A stretch of DNA of 64,000 nt, taken from positions 124,001 to 188,000 of the forward strand of contig VIIQ02000068.1 of the NCBI GenBank assembly GCA_007449985.2, given 5' to 3'. Shown here in pieces: positions 35,889 to 48,953 of the stretch. The stretch comes from Desmodesmus armatus. Its lineage: Eukaryota; Chlorophyta; Chlorophyceae; Sphaeropleales; Scenedesmaceae. Positions within the stretch are counted from its first letter, which is position 1. The number at the start of each line of letters is the position of its first letter. Position numbers and translations under genes: made by a program. Below the pieces are notes generated by a model, which was not told the DNA's origin, ran no database searches, and saw only the letters and a list, made by a program, of their open reading frames with translations.

Positions 35889-36535
35889 GGTCAGGCCCTG
35901 CACTGAGTTCTATGTCTGTCTCCTGGAATCCTGTCTTTGAAGCCGCAACTAAAGGTTGGTGGGGTCCTGGCACACGGGCTGACTTGGGCAACAGCGCTAG
36001 CTCAAGCTTTGAGGTTGTTTTGTGGGCCTACTGGGTAAGTGGACCACACGCAAGCACCATGACACCAATTCAAGGCATCAGTGCAAGGAGGTGTCACGGG
36101 TCCGAGGCAGCTCAGAACAAGAGTGTCGCAATGTCAATGATCCATGTCAGATCAATGTGAGTCATTGGCGCGGGAGGGGAGCCGCTGCTATCATCCAATC
36201 TGGAACACACTGATTACATTATTACTGTTGATGCCCCGTGAGGGTCTTAGCCTCACTCACGTATTTGTAACGCAAGTGGAAGGGTATGCGTGTACAAGGG
36301 TTGGCGCGCGTTGCTTGCAAGGTCCTGCATCAACGAGATTATTGCTGAAAACTTGAACGAAACATTTCTATCCATTGAAAGTAGCAACGGTCAAACTGTT
36401 AGTCACATCCCCGTCAACTGATCCTCGGCTTATCCAGCACAGCGCTGGGCCCACCCGATTCAATCACTGCCACTTCAACAAACGCGGTACTGAGCAGAAG
36501 GAAGGAAGGAAGGCTGCAGCAGGCTTTAGAACGCC
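35889..36535. promoter_or_regulatory. Divergent intergenic region between MDR-C and lipase A
   Basis: These 647 bases lie between outward-facing start codons and should carry both promoters and leaders. GAAGGAAGGAAGG, a short purine repeat, sits about 30 bases before the lipase ATG. No TATA box was recognised. Confidence 0.4.
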
Positions 36536-39500
36536 ATGCTGCCTGCTCGCGCGCTCTTGCAGCGGTGGGCTTTCACTGGATTGCTGCTTTGTGTATTCAC
36601 CAGCAGTGTAAGATGCATCAATGAGCAGGTTTGGGGAGATATAGCAGCTGCAGAAGCAGAGGCCCTGGAAGGCGCCCAAACAGCACACGGACGAAGCTTG
36701 CTGCAGAATCCCGACAGGCCAGCTCTGAACGCATATGGTGGCGTGAACATGACAAGTGAGTGGGCATACGCTCTTTCCTGCGGGGCGACCATGTCCGATG
36801 CAGTTAATGCGTGTGGTTTGCAGTTGCAGCATGTGTCTGCACACCATGGTACCGTGGTGTGCACACCACCGTGGCACGATGCCTGCAGCAAAACAGCATA
36901 CCCTTCAGGCAGAAGCTGTGTGGATCACTACCAGAAACCCTGAGTGGATGCCTCAGGTGCTGCTTTAAATGTATCTTGCTGTCCCGTCCCCGCTACTGCT
37001 TCAGCCATGCTTGCTTCCGGGTACCCCCTGGAGACATACAAGGTCAACACACCAGATGGCTGGGTGCTCACCATGTACCGCATACCACATGGCAAGAAGA
37101 GGCACAGCACACCTGGCAAACGGCCAGTAATCTACTTGCACCACGGCATCACACTGTCAAGTGCCTGCTACACTCTCTTGAATGAGGACGAGTCCATGGC
37201 CTACATCCTGGCAGATGCAGGTATGTACAAGTGGTGAGTGCTTCTTCAGATCAGTGCCGTGTGCCAACAGTGTTGTGCTTGCCCAGTGCCAATCTAAACT
37301 TACACTAAGCACCTAACTGCAGCACTCGTGTGCACACCTGCACAATGCATTGCCTAGGTCCTCTGTTCAAGCCTGTCTCCTGGTTGCTTCTGCTGCAGGC
37401 TTCGATGTGTGGCTGCCAAACACGCGTGGCAACACGTTCAGCAGGGGCAACTACCAGTACAGCAGCAGGGACTTTGAGTATTGGTACCACTCACTTGATG
37501 AGTATTCCCTAATTGACAACCCCGCCATGATTGACAAGGCACTGGCGGTGTCAGGGGCATCCAAGCTGGCATTTGTGGGACACTCACAGGTGCAAAAGGA
37601 CTGAACTGGGCTTGTGTCGAGCCTGACTGTGTTGGTTGCCTAGGCGTCAGCGTCTGTGTCAACATCTGCAAAGTCGCAGATCAGTAGCTCATGCTCAGTT
37701 AGCACCAATGCGACCTGCACTCCATGACTGTGAGTCGCTGTCCCCAGAACAAGCAGAGGCATCTCTGCAGGACGCAGTGCTGTACCAGTGCACTGTACCG
37801 TCTTGTCTTCACTGTGCAGCACTTGGCATGACTTCGCGTGACTTGGTGATTGACAGCACCTTTGTGTGCATCTTTCTGTCTATGCAGGGAGCCTCCATTG
37901 GGTATGCTCTGCTTGCAGAAAAGCCTGAGTATAACGACAAAATCAGCGTACTCATTCAGATGGGACCTGTCGTGTATATCGACTTCTTTCAGCCTCCTTT
38001 CTTGAAAGCAATGGCTTCCGTGCGCAATGACAAGGTGGGTTCCGGACTGTGTCACATGTCAAGGCAGGAGTCGTCAGGAACAGGGCGCACTTGGACGCCA
38101 CTGCTGCCAGCTGCCAGCCTGCCTTACAGACAGCCAGTGCAATGCAACTGCGTGCTGTACCCGCCCGTCTGCAGTACACAGCAGGTGCATGCGCTTGCAA
38201 AGTGTCTCGCGCAAGCATACCTTGAGGTCAAAAGCAGCCATCAAACTGAGCAAGAACCGTCCCTGTTCACAGCCGGTAGCAGGACCCGTAGATGGTAGCC
38301 GCCTTCTAAACAACAAACACTGTGTTGTGCTGCCTGCACCTGCGCAGTTCATGATTTATGCGCGCTCGGGGGAGTTCCTGTGGTTCCGCACACTGGCACC
38401 CTTTGTGTAAGTGCAGCACCTCTCACAACCCTTTCGCAGTAGTTGCTTGGCTGGCAGCAGTTACCAGCGGCATCAAGGCCAGGCAGCCACCCATTCCGCT
38501 GTGTTGACATTGTTGACCAGCAGTAGCAGTAGCATTTCAAAGCAACAAGCATCCAGTGCTGGAGGGAGAACCCTCATGTGCTGGTTGCACTTTGAGACTG
38601 CATGCAGCGGCAAGCATCCACCGCTGCACATGTGACGTGCATGTCATCATGGTGATAACTTCCTGCTGTATGCGCTGCTCCAACAACCTGTGCTGTTGTG
38701 CCTCTTGCAGCCCCCAGTGCCGTTCTGACTTCCTTGCTGAAGGCTGCACAAACACACTGGCTTTGATGTTCTTTGGGTAAGTGCAGCACCAGCAGCATCG
38801 TAGGACCCCACAATGTAGGCACATACAGTCAGCAACCAAACCTATACCCCAACCTGCAGCATCCTCACATGTAGCAGAGTTCAAACAGCCGTTGGCAGAG
38901 CTGTATGGCAGTCATGCGACTTGTACCCTACAGGTTGCATGCATATCGATGCGCTGCAGCCCGCAGGCATCAATACCCAGTGCTCAAGGTTGTACAGCTG
39001 CATGTGCCAGACCTTTCGGCACACGACGTAACGCGTCAAGTGGTGTGTCGCTGCATTGTGTGTTTTATGCTCTGCAGGCCCAGCAGCTACACCAGCATAG
39101 ATGACTACACAGTGGTTGCTCAGACCTGGCCTGCGTCTGTGTCGACACGCAACATGGGCCATTGGGCGCAGGTAACAGGAATGCTGAGGCCTATTTACAA
39201 GCAGCGTGTCCTACTGCTGCGCTGGCAGCTGTGCAAGTAGGCCAACACTGTGGATTGCTGCATACCATGTCATTCCATGCGGTAGTTTTCACCATCTGCA
39301 TGCACACTGTGTCCAGCTACCTCTCATTTTTTACTAGCGCACGTCCAGCCCACAGATAGCCTGGGCCAGGCCCCAAGCACGCATCACCTCAGCTTGAACT
39401 GTACCTGACGCGTGGTTCTGTTGTAGTCGTGTGTGGTGCCAGCCGGTGAAGGTCTGCCCCCCTGTATGTCAAAACGCATGTGGTCTGATGCATTGGCCCC

Positions 39501-40370
39501 TGATGCAGATGTACTACCAAAAGAACCTGCGCTTCCAGATGTTTGACCATGGCACCAACTGCACGGTGGGTGGGCCCTTCCACGAGACCTGCAACCAGAT
39601 GAAGTACGGCAGCATTAGGCCACCTGAGTACGACCTCAGCAAGATAACAGCAAACGTGGTGAGCAAGCCAGGCCTTGAGGGCCTGCTAAGAGGTTGGGTT
39701 CTGTGGTTCGGGGTTGGGTTGGGGTTGCCGGAGGGTACTACCATAGTATGTCTGCAGGGTAAGGAGGGTGCCTAACACTCCACCTTTGATATGCGTCCTA
39801 AACCCTGTACACCAAGGGGTCGCTGGGAAGGCAAGCAGCATCGCTGGAGATCCTGCAGGGGGTGTGCATTGCAGACTACCCTGCGTGCTGTGCTGCTGCT
39901 GTCAGGTTGTCCTGGAGGGAGAGATGGACATCATGGCTACAGTTGATGACATGCAGGAGCAGCGCAGGCGCCTGACTAATGCCAACGTGATTGAGATTGT
40001 CTACCAGACCTACGGCCACATGGACTTTGTGAGTATGGTTGGGTTGGGGCCTGCAGGCAGGGCTTAGGCTGCATGAGGTGGCAACAACTGGCAACTTGAG
40101 GCAACGCCCCTCTGGCTCCGCCCCCAGTGTGTGGCAAGGAGGGTAAACTCAAGGCATGTGCCTTGCAAACAAGTGAGAGTCTTGAGGCATGTGTTGGCCA
40201 TTGCTGCATGCACTGTCTTGCAGTTGACGCGAACATCTGGCTGGCATTGACACATATGAACACTGCCTGCCCGCCTGCTGTTGTTTTACCTGTAGGTGTG
40301 GGACCGCAATGCAAGGCACATGCTGGATGTTGCAGACATGGCTTTCCGTTTTGCACCAGGCACATTCTGA
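36536..40370 (+). CDS. Acid-lipase-like alpha/beta hydrolase, copy A
   Basis: Ten exons: 36536-36755, 37005-37220, 37399-37589, 37888-38034, 38348-38406, 38711-38776, 39078-39171, 39509-39658, 39906-40028 and 40296-40370. They encode 446 residues. An N-terminal signal peptide or anchor (WAFTGLLLCVFTS) leads to the lipase cap/N-domain (GYPLETYKVNTPDGWVLTMY, YLHHGITLSS). FDVWLPNTRGNTFSRGN and the nucleophile elbow GHSQG (Ser208) follow. By position relative to human lysosomal acid lipase, Asp389 (GEMDIM) and His419 (TYGHMDFVWD) complete the triad, with the same 30-residue spacing. The family hydrolyses triacylglycerols or steryl esters in the secretory or vacuolar system. The exact lipid is unknown. 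A tandem paralog follows; this copy has one extra intron (38035-38347). Confidence 0.93.
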
Positions 40371-41664
40371 TGCAGGCATTGGTGGCACCTAGGGCCAACG
40401 CCAGTCTCAAATCCCTGACCGAGCTTGAGCCGGCACAAGGCTGGTGGTTCCCTTTCATCTTCTGCACTTTGTTCTCTTTCCTCAGCTTTTTGTTGTGCAC
40501 CGAGCGCCTGTGCTGGTGGTGGTATGAAATTTCATAAAGAAATGAGGGAGACCGAACAGCATAGTGTACAAGCTCCTACAGCCTGGGTGGCGCACGTACT
40601 CTCTGCTTGCGGCAGTCAGTACTGACTGCCCACTGGTGCAGTGGTGGGCCTTGTGCTGATGAACTCTGCAAGTTTACACGTGTACGTGTGTTTCCATGCA
40701 TACTTTTATTGGTTTTCCATGCATATGTATATACAAATATGCCTGTGCCCAGCTGCTTTACCTTTCTTTGTTTTACCCCACAAAATCAGCCTAGCGTCTT
40801 TGAAGTTGGATACCCCTGGGTGTTTTCCACTGTTGTTGGATAGCCCTGCATGTAGATGGGTGAATGTGTAGGTGGTTGAATGTGCATATCTTCAAGCCAC
40901 CTGGTAGTGAGCGCACTGCTGCACGAAGTGTTGGCTGCAGTGCATCTGCCGCTGGTGATAACAGAGCCCGTAGTTGGCTGTGGGCGCTGGGGTGCGTTGA
41001 GCCCACAGGTGTGTTGTCCCCATCTACCAACAGTGCTATATTCATCATCTTTCATGGAGAGCAGTGCTGGGTTGTGTTACCCCTCTGTTCACTCTTCTCG
41101 ATCCACCCTGCCTGAGCCCAATAAATTATGTTGTGTCTGCGACTTCTTGGGGGTTAGCTCCGAAAGGAGCTCAAGGGTTGTGGCCCAACTTGTGGTGGTC
41201 AGTGGTAGTGGTATTGTCGTGGTGGGCACTAGCAGCTGCAGGTTTATGTGCTTCCAGCACCAGCACTGAGGTGTGCTGGTGTGGTGCAGAGCGGGCAGGG
41301 GAGTGGTGGTTCATCGGACATTCTTTGCATCAGTGAGGCTCATATGTTGACGTGGAACGTCAGTTGCCTCTGTAGGAACATTCTGCTGCCAGTGGTCATG
41401 ACCACTCAGTGGCTGAGTCCTGGGGTCCACTATCCACGTCACTGGCAACATAAAAAATCAAACTGCATGCAAGATGTGTAGAAGTAGTAGTGTTTGATGG
41501 CCCCATGTCGGTCGCATGTGGGCTCACTCACATTCCGTTCAACGGTATGCAAGCCCAAGCTGCAATGTTGTCGCTTGCGAAAACATACGCAGCAGCTGAA
41601 GACGAAATTGTGTGTTCAAGAGATTATGAGTTGCATCAAAGGACTATGCTGCAGCCGGCAAAGC
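40371..41664. other. Intergenic region between the lipase copies
   Basis: About 1.3 kb without a convincing gene. On the minus strand an 85-codon frame starting near 41048 opens with MMNIALLVDGDN, similar to the first strand of NYN nuclease domains, but no second exon or later motif was found. AT-rich palindromic patches (CATATGTATATACAAATATG) lie near 40725. Confidence 0.4.
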
Positions 41665-44600
41665 ATGTGGAAAAGGCGCGAACGACCAGGCGCCCTGCCT
41701 GTGCTGCTCTTCTGTGCACTTGTGATCGGTACACACTGCTTCAATGAGAATTTTCACGATGGCATAGCTCCTGCAGAGGCACAGGTCGGACAGACAGTAG
41801 CGGGGCGCGAATTGCAACAGAATCCAGACCGGCCAGCTCTCAACGCGTATGGTGGCGTCAACATGACAAGTAAGGATATATAAGATGTTGATATCGCAGC
41901 AGTCTCCCGCAGTGTGTGCAAATTGCGAAATTTAAGCTGCACAAGGGTGCTGCTGGCCACCATGTTGTGTGCTTTGTTGCTGCTGCAGCCATGCTTGCTG
42001 CCGGGTACCCTCTGGAGACATACAAGGTCAACACACCAGATGGTTGGGTGCTCACTATGTACCGCATACCACATGGCAAGAAGAGGCACAGCACACCTGG
42101 CAAACGTCCAGTGATTTACTTGCACCATGGCATTACGCTGTCAAGTGCCTGCTACACCGTGCTGGATGAGGACGAATCCATGGCGTACATTTTGGCAGAT
42201 GCAGGTGAGTGAGTTGAAACCTTGGCCTGGTTGTTTGGCCTGTGCATCACTTGGCGGCAATACAGCAGAGCTATCAAACAGATCATGATATGGCCTTGTG
42301 GTGCCACCTGCTGAGTTCATGATGGCTGCTGCTGCTGCTGCTGCAGGCTTTGATGTGTGGCTGCCGAACACACGTGGGAATACCTTCAGCAGAGGCAATT
42401 ATCAGTACAGCCACAGAGACTATGAGTATTGGTACCACTCAATTGATGAGTATGCCCTGATTGACAACCCTGCCATGATCGACAAGGCTCTGGCGGTGTC
42501 AGGGGCATCCAAGCTGGCATTTGTGGGACACTCACAGGTGCAACATGGATGACTGCTGCTCTGGCAGTCTGCCTGCGTCAGAGCAGATAACTGTCCTGAT
42601 GCTTCGTCATGCACATTTACAAGGCTGCGCATGTGGTGCAAGTGCTCTCAGAGCAGTGGCACTATGGCACAGTGTGTAGGTTCTCAGTGAGGCTTTCCTC
42701 CTGCAGCAGTGGAAGCTGGCATCCCAAGGGCACTTTGCAGCAGTCTCTCAGCACCTGATCCTGGCCCACACTCTCCCAGCAACAATTGTGTGCATGTTTC
42801 TGTATGTGCAGGGAGCCTCCATTGGGTATGCTCTGCTTGCAGACAAGCCTGAATACAACGACAAGATCAGTGTGCTCATTCAGATGGGACCTGTCGTGTA
42901 CAACGACTTCTTCCAGACCCCATTCATGAAGGCAATGGCCTCAGTACGCAATGACAAGTTTTTTTACAACATACGCTCGGGGGAGTTCCTGTGGCACCGC
43001 TCACTTGCCCCCTTTGTGTGAGTGTACGTATGCTTGAACCCTATTTATGCTTGAACCCTATTTATGCTTGAACCCTATTTGGACTGCTGCACCCATGGCG
43101 CAAGAGGCACCCCTGACTCAGTCTTATGTGGCTGTTTAGCAAGTGCCACTTGTGCTCATGGATTGTTGGGTATGCCATAATGTGATCAAACCCAACAATG
43201 ACACCATTGACAGTGACTAGGCTGACACGGAGCATCTTGTGACAAGGCATCAAGTTACCTCTGCTGGGACATTCCAGCAGGTTGATTGGCCCTACCAGGC
43301 AGTACCTGACAGCAACCCTCTGCTTGTGCTGCTGCTGTGGTCACCCCTCAGGCCCCAATGCAAGTCAGACTTCCTTGCGGAGGGCTGTGTGGCTTCACTT
43401 GGCACAATTTTCTTTGGGTACGTGTACAGAATGCACCAGCTGGCACACCAGCTGCCTCTGGAAGCTGCCACTATGACAGCCACAGTGCAAAGAAGCATGC
43501 TGTGCATTTCATTGCTGTCACTGTCAAGCAGCACACATTCATATTGTAGGGCATGCGCAGAGCACTGACGTTCACTTCGTCTTTGCTGCCCCCCCCCCCC
43601 TTGTGCATGCCCTGCAGGCCCAGTAGCTATGTGTCCGTGGATGACTACAGTGTTATTGCACAGACCTGGCCTTCCAGCGTGTCATCGCGTAATTTGGGAC
43701 ATTGGGCGCAGGTAGGAGGGCTGCTTACCAGTTGGCAATCGTAGCTGACTTGGCCCATGACAGTTGGCGCCACTCCACTGGTAGTTGTGTCAGCTGGGCC
43801 AGCAGCCTTTCCTGCACCGCTGATTTCGGCCAGTGTGCTTTGGGGCTATTGCTGAGGCAAGCAGCTGTGGAACCTTAGCATTGTGTGATCTGAAGTTGTA
43901 TGACATCCTACAGCAGTTTGGGCTGAGCCCAGCAACAGCCGTTCGGCCTGTCATGTATAAGGGCACCTTTGACCCAACGGCAGGCTGTTTATCTCCTTGG
44001 CACAGTACAACACATGCCTGCCGCAGACCCAGAGGTCACACCCCTGGGCCACTTGTTGAAAACATAAAAAAACTAAAAATACAAAAGAAAAATCAAAAAA
44101 ATAAAAATATAAATGAAAAAGAAAAATAAGCAAGTGGCCCAGGGGTCACACCCCTGGGCCACTTGTTGGTTGGCCAACATGCTCGTCGACAGCTGGCTCT
44201 GCGGCAGGCATGCCATGCCTTCCATCACGTGCCTTGTAAGCTTGTTGGCTGCGCAGCATGCTGGCATGACCATTGAGCTATCATCTGATGTATTGCCCCC
44301 CCTCCCTGCAGATGTACTACCAAAAGGACCTCCGCTTCCAGATGTTTGACTATGGGACCAACTGCACAGTGGGTGAGCCCTTCCACGAGACCTGCAACCA
44401 GATGAAGTACGGCAGCCTGAGGCCACCTGAGTACGACCTCAGCAAGATAACAACAAATGTGGTGAGTCACGCAGTTGATGTTTTTGATGCCTGCCAGGGG
44501 GTTCTGTGGTTCTGTGGTTCTGTGGTTTTGGGTTGGGTGTGTGTGGTGAGTACAACAGAATACGTCTTGAAGAGCGTCCTTCTTGATGCTCGTCACTGTG

Positions 44601-45268
44601 GACTATGCAGTGAGGGCCTGCTGGCACCCAATGCACTCTGCCAAGGTTTTGGCAGTGCATCTGGCAGTAGGGTTGGGAAAGAGTTAGCACAAAATGACAC
44701 ATGACCGCCAGTGTGTGCTCAGTTGAAGCGCACTTTTATTATATAATTATTCAGATATTATCATATTATGAATCAGATAAGCCTCATGCTCAAGCCACTC
44801 AGCCTTGCTAGTGTCTGCTGCTGTCAGGTTGTTCTTGAAGGCGAGATGGACATCATGGCTACTGTTGATGACATGCGGGAGCAGCGCAGGCGCCTGACAA
44901 ACGCCAACCTGATTGAGATTGTCTACCAGACCTACGGCCACATGGACTTTGTGAGTCTTCATGCTGCACGATTCATGAAGGAATGCCGCACCTGCCGTAT
45001 GACGCAATGCGCCTGACTGCACTCAGATGGCACCAGTGTGCTTGTCTCTGGGGCCAATGGTTCAGCTTACAGATGAGTAATCACAGCGTTGCTCTGATTC
45101 ATGTGGTGCTACTGTAGATGCCAACACCTGCACTGTGGCTGCCACACAGCTTGCATGATTGACTGAGCCACTGCCATTTTGTCCATGCTGCAGATCTGGG
45201 ATCGCAACGCACGGCACGTGCTGGATCTGGTGGACATGGCATTTCGTTTTGCACCTGGAACTTTCTAA
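41665..45268 (+). CDS. Acid-lipase-like alpha/beta hydrolase, copy B
   Basis: Nine exons: 41665-41869, 41989-42204, 42347-42537, 42812-43017, 43352-43417, 43618-43711, 44312-44461, 44828-44950 and 45194-45268. They encode 441 residues. Exons match copy A in length and phase except exon 4, whose 206 nt equal copy A exons 4 plus 5 (147+59) with no intron between. Signal-anchor MWKRRERPGALPVLLFCALV, GHSQG (Ser203), GEMDIM (Asp384) and TYGHMDFIWD (His414) keep the full triad. The N-terminal 60 residues differ most from copy A; the catalytic core is nearly the same. The ATG at 41665 was chosen because it directly precedes the hydrophobic segment. Upstream in-frame ATGs back to 41494 would add a Cys/Lys-rich stretch. 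Function is as for copy A, with a possible difference in targeting. Confidence 0.92.
43030..43080. repeat. 17-bp tandem repeat, three copies, in a lipase B intron
   Basis: ATGCTTGAACCCTATTT is repeated three times without mismatch, starting 12 bases after the exon end at 43017. Confidence 0.95.
44034..44168. repeat. A-rich segment flanked by direct and inverted repeats, in a lipase B intron
   Basis: A 25-base sequence ending CCCTGGGCCACTTGTTG occurs at 44034-44058 and again at 44144-44168. An inverted copy of its core (CAAGTGGCCCAGGGGT, 44131-44146) abuts the second copy and makes a perfect palindrome there. Between them lie about 70 bases made almost only of A and T. The structure resembles a small inserted element. 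Copy A has nothing alike in the matching intron. Confidence 0.85.
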
Positions 45269-48200
45269 TCCATGCAACATATGTTGAGGTGCCTGCAACA
45301 TGGCAACAACACAAGCATACCCACTTTTATGATCTCTGTCTATATAGTTCTGTCTAATTGCTGGCAGCACGTATTGCGCACAGCAGGATTGCAAACGGCC
45401 ACTGCTACACAGTGGCTGGGGTCCAGCCATTCATGCCATGAATGCATGGCATGCATTCAGCAAATGCTACTGGAAGAGAGCTGCAACGCGCCAATGGGGC
45501 AGCTAGTCTGTTTGCATGCAATCGCGTCACCACTGCACAACCTGTTGCAGAGTCCACCACTAGCATTTGCGCCATTGTGGCCAACCACCGGTGGCAGCCG
45601 TTGTTGTGATGTACCAGGTTCTATGTCCCGAGGAAGGACACCCTATCCCGTTACTGCTGCTGTTTGGCTAATCACACAGTCCACGCTTACTGGCCACTCA
45701 TGACTTACTGGCCACCCACCGAATGGTCATTCACACAGGCAACTCAAACAGCACGTTAGCATAGGCACTGCAATCAGCAACTCACTGCACTTGTCTCATG
45801 GAACCAGTTGTAGTGTCCCTTTCTGCACTCTACTTGTCATGGGGCACACAGCTTGCTGTATTGTACATGCCTTGATGAGAGTGTTTTGGGTGAGTCTGTG
45901 ACAAGGATGCTTGTTTCCTGGCACCTGATGCGGCTTGTTTTGACGTGTCGTATCGACCAATGAGGTTTCTTCCACCACCAACACTTCTGACAGCAGCAGC
46001 AGCCGATCTGCAGGACTGCACAAATTGCCACACCAAGCAAGACTCAAAACTCTGCTGTGTTGGCTCAATGGTGACTCATGTCGGCTGCCAGCGACTCAAT
46101 TACAATACAGCAACCAAGGCATCCAGCTGGTTACAGGAGGGAACTTGAATGCAATGCACACTGTCCCCCATGCGTCTCCGCCTGCTCCATCAACTGAAGT
46201 GTGACACAGTTGCCACGATATCAAGTACAGTGCATGTTAGAGGAGCAATGGAGGTGCAAGAAGCCTGCTGGTCAGCTGGCACCTCGAGGCAGTCTGTGCA
46301 CGTGAACATGCTAGCTCATGTGACGGAACTGCAAGCAGCTCAGCCTTTCTGCAGAGAAAACCCTGCAATGCCTGTAACAATTGCCAAATGGATATGTGGG
46401 GACGAACCCGCCAAGCAAGCCTGGCCAGGCCAGCCAGCTGTGCACATGCAATTGCTGCAGTGACAGCTACCACAGGAACAACAGTCAACGCCTGCCAGTC
46501 ATACCAGTTCTACCATGCACAATGTACCATGATCAACCTGCCAGCGCTGAACAAGCGGGGTGCCAATTCAAGTGCGGCTGCTGCTCGGCGCTGAGGCTGC
46601 ACAGACAGCAAATTAGGTCAAGGCCTGCAACCAAACCAACATACAAACATCAAGCCGCTGATGCTGATCAAGCGGCTCTGCAAGACAAATTCGTGGGCCC
46701 AAAGGCAAGGCCTGCAGCCATGCAGTGAAGATGACCATCTACAATTCAACACTGCAAGCTTTGGGTCATCCAACCTCCCATCCTTGGTCACAACTAACCT
46801 AGCAATGTACGGTGGCCCACTGCTGCCCGTCTCGGGCATGGCAGCTCCATGCAAACACAAGTGCTTGTCTTGCCGACACGACCACCCAAGGCCAAGCGTC
46901 CCACCCTTTCCAACAGCATTGCAGCGCCCTTACCATCCCACCCACCCTGCCGATGCAGCACCTCCTTGGCAGCCCTGCCCTGCCCCATCGTGCAACACCT
47001 TCCCCCCAGGAGAAGCTGCAAGACCCCGGGACGACAACCCAGACTGCAGGAGCTCGTGGCCAGCTCGCGTCTGTGCAAAGGCATGCAGGATCACCATGTG
47101 CTGCCTGCATGCATCACCCTTCACGGGTCCCCAGCAACCATGTGGGGTACGGAAGATGCCATCTCTGTGTGATCACACATGTCATGGCACATCCCATGCA
47201 GCGCGCGCGCTGCGCAAAAGTGCAGCGCCTCCCGTGCTGCTGTGTATGCACGGCTGCGACGAGGCAGCTGCAGCATGAATGTGCCAAGGTGCAGCCTGTC
47301 ATGCTGGAGCACAAGACAAAGCGCGGGCATCACATAAGCGAATCTGCTGCATGCATGGGATCAACAATGAGTGTTACAATGGCCAGCACAGCAATGTTTG
47401 TGCCGCAAATGAAGATCCGCCTGCTCCCAAACATGCCAACAGCACGCCTGAGGGCAATGAGTGCTACAATAGCCAGCACAAGCAATGTTTTTGTGTTTTG
47501 TGCCGCAAATCAACCACCACCTGCTCCCAGGAAGAAGCACCTTATGCAAGTGGTCTTCAGGATCGCACAGAATGTTGCCAAATCACAACCAAACCACCAC
47601 AAAGCGGGCCATGTTAGTGGGCGACAAGCATGACGGGCCAAAGGCACCCCACCATCCATCCCCAGCTAACCTTGCTGCTATCACAGCTCTGCTGCAGTCA
47701 GTGCGCTGCTGCAACAGCAGCTCTGCTGCGAGGCAGGTCGACCACCCCCCACACCCCACTGAAATGCTCAAAACCCCAACCGAGCTGACACAACCCCCCA
47801 AGACCCCAGTCGGCTCTTGGGAGGGCATTGAGCATGCACTGTCTTTCAAGGCACTGATGGCACACGGTCATAGATCGATCAATTCAAGCTTGTGCAGCTG
47901 TGCTGCAAGGGGCGTTGGCAGCCCGGCAGCCAACAGTCGACCTCAACAACACGATAAGCGATACCCGCAGCAACGGCAACTTCAAACACGCAAAGCACAA
48001 CAACACCAACACACATGTATTCAAATGTGCGCAAGCTGAAGGGCCCACGGAGTGTACATGGCAGGAAGCCATCAGCCACTGCTGGCAACAGCACACATGT
48101 GCCCTGTAGCTACACAGCCCACCCCACCCCACCCTGCGACTGTGTATAAAGACTTGGACTACAAGTGGCCAGTGAGCAGGAACACACTGGACAAGCAACT

Positions 48201-48953
48201 TGCCCCACTGATAGTCTACAAGCAGCACCACCACACAGCATACACCAGCCCTGCAGCGACCCAACCATACATACACAGCCAGCGTTTGCGGCAACGGTGC
48301 CACAGCTGGCGTGCGTGCAGTGCAGAAGTGCCACATAGGCCCCCGCGGTCTGCAAAAGGAAGGAACAATCAATCACAATCATGCTGGCGCAACCCTGTCC
48401 GTAATAGGACAGGGCCTGCTTGATTCAGGCTGTGAGCAGGCCGCAGTAAGGTGCGACGGCCCTGGCACTCGCTGCTGCAGCACAAGACTGCTGCCTTAGT
48501 GCACTGGCTCGTGCGCCAGCAAAGAAGCAGCCAAGGCCAATGTGTCTGTGTATGCCCACAAAGTGTGTACCCACGAAGTGTGTGTGCCCACAAACACCCT
48601 GATGGCCTGTGAGCCTATCGGCAAGACCACATAGCAAGATACAGTCGCATGTACAGTGAAGCTGCAACAGGGAGGTCGGACAGCCCCTGAACCAGCAGCA
48701 ATTGCTACAGTCTCCCTAGCCAACCCAACCCCCAAGCACACCCCACAGCCGTCCCCCCACACAGCTGCACAACAACACACCACACTGAAATGACCATTGG
48801 CTCAACAGCAGAACGGGAGGCGCCTGATGTCACACTGCCCCTACAGCTCTAGCTGAACCCGACCGCTGGTTGGCTCACCCCTGGTAAGCAACAGACCATA
48901 GCCTTTCGGCGCCAGCTGCAGAGTCGACTGAATGCCCGGTCCGCAGCTGCTGT
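45269..48953. other. 3.7-kb region without a recognised gene
   Basis: Open frames reach 270 codons on the plus strand (46812-47633), but their composition (Pro/His/Cys/Arg-rich, no hydrophobic core) and lack of splice signals argue against coding. A duplicated 90-base unit lies near 47367-47512. The right part is probably the 3' end of the RING-CH transcript. Between 48540 and 48600 the phrase CCCACAAAGTGTGT recurs. Confidence 0.4.
47367..47512. repeat. Imperfect tandem duplication of about 90 bp
   Basis: ATGAGTGTTACAATGGCCAGCACAG at 47367 is matched by ATGAGTGCTACAATAGCCAGCACAAG at 47457, and GCAATGTTT and TGTGCCGCAAAT recur after each. The copies differ by several substitutions and an insertion. 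Confidence 0.75.

Noticed and set aside
46812..47633. 273-codon plus-strand frame
   Set aside because: Pro/His/Arg/Cys-rich with no hydrophobic pattern, no motif and no splice context; judged a chance open frame.
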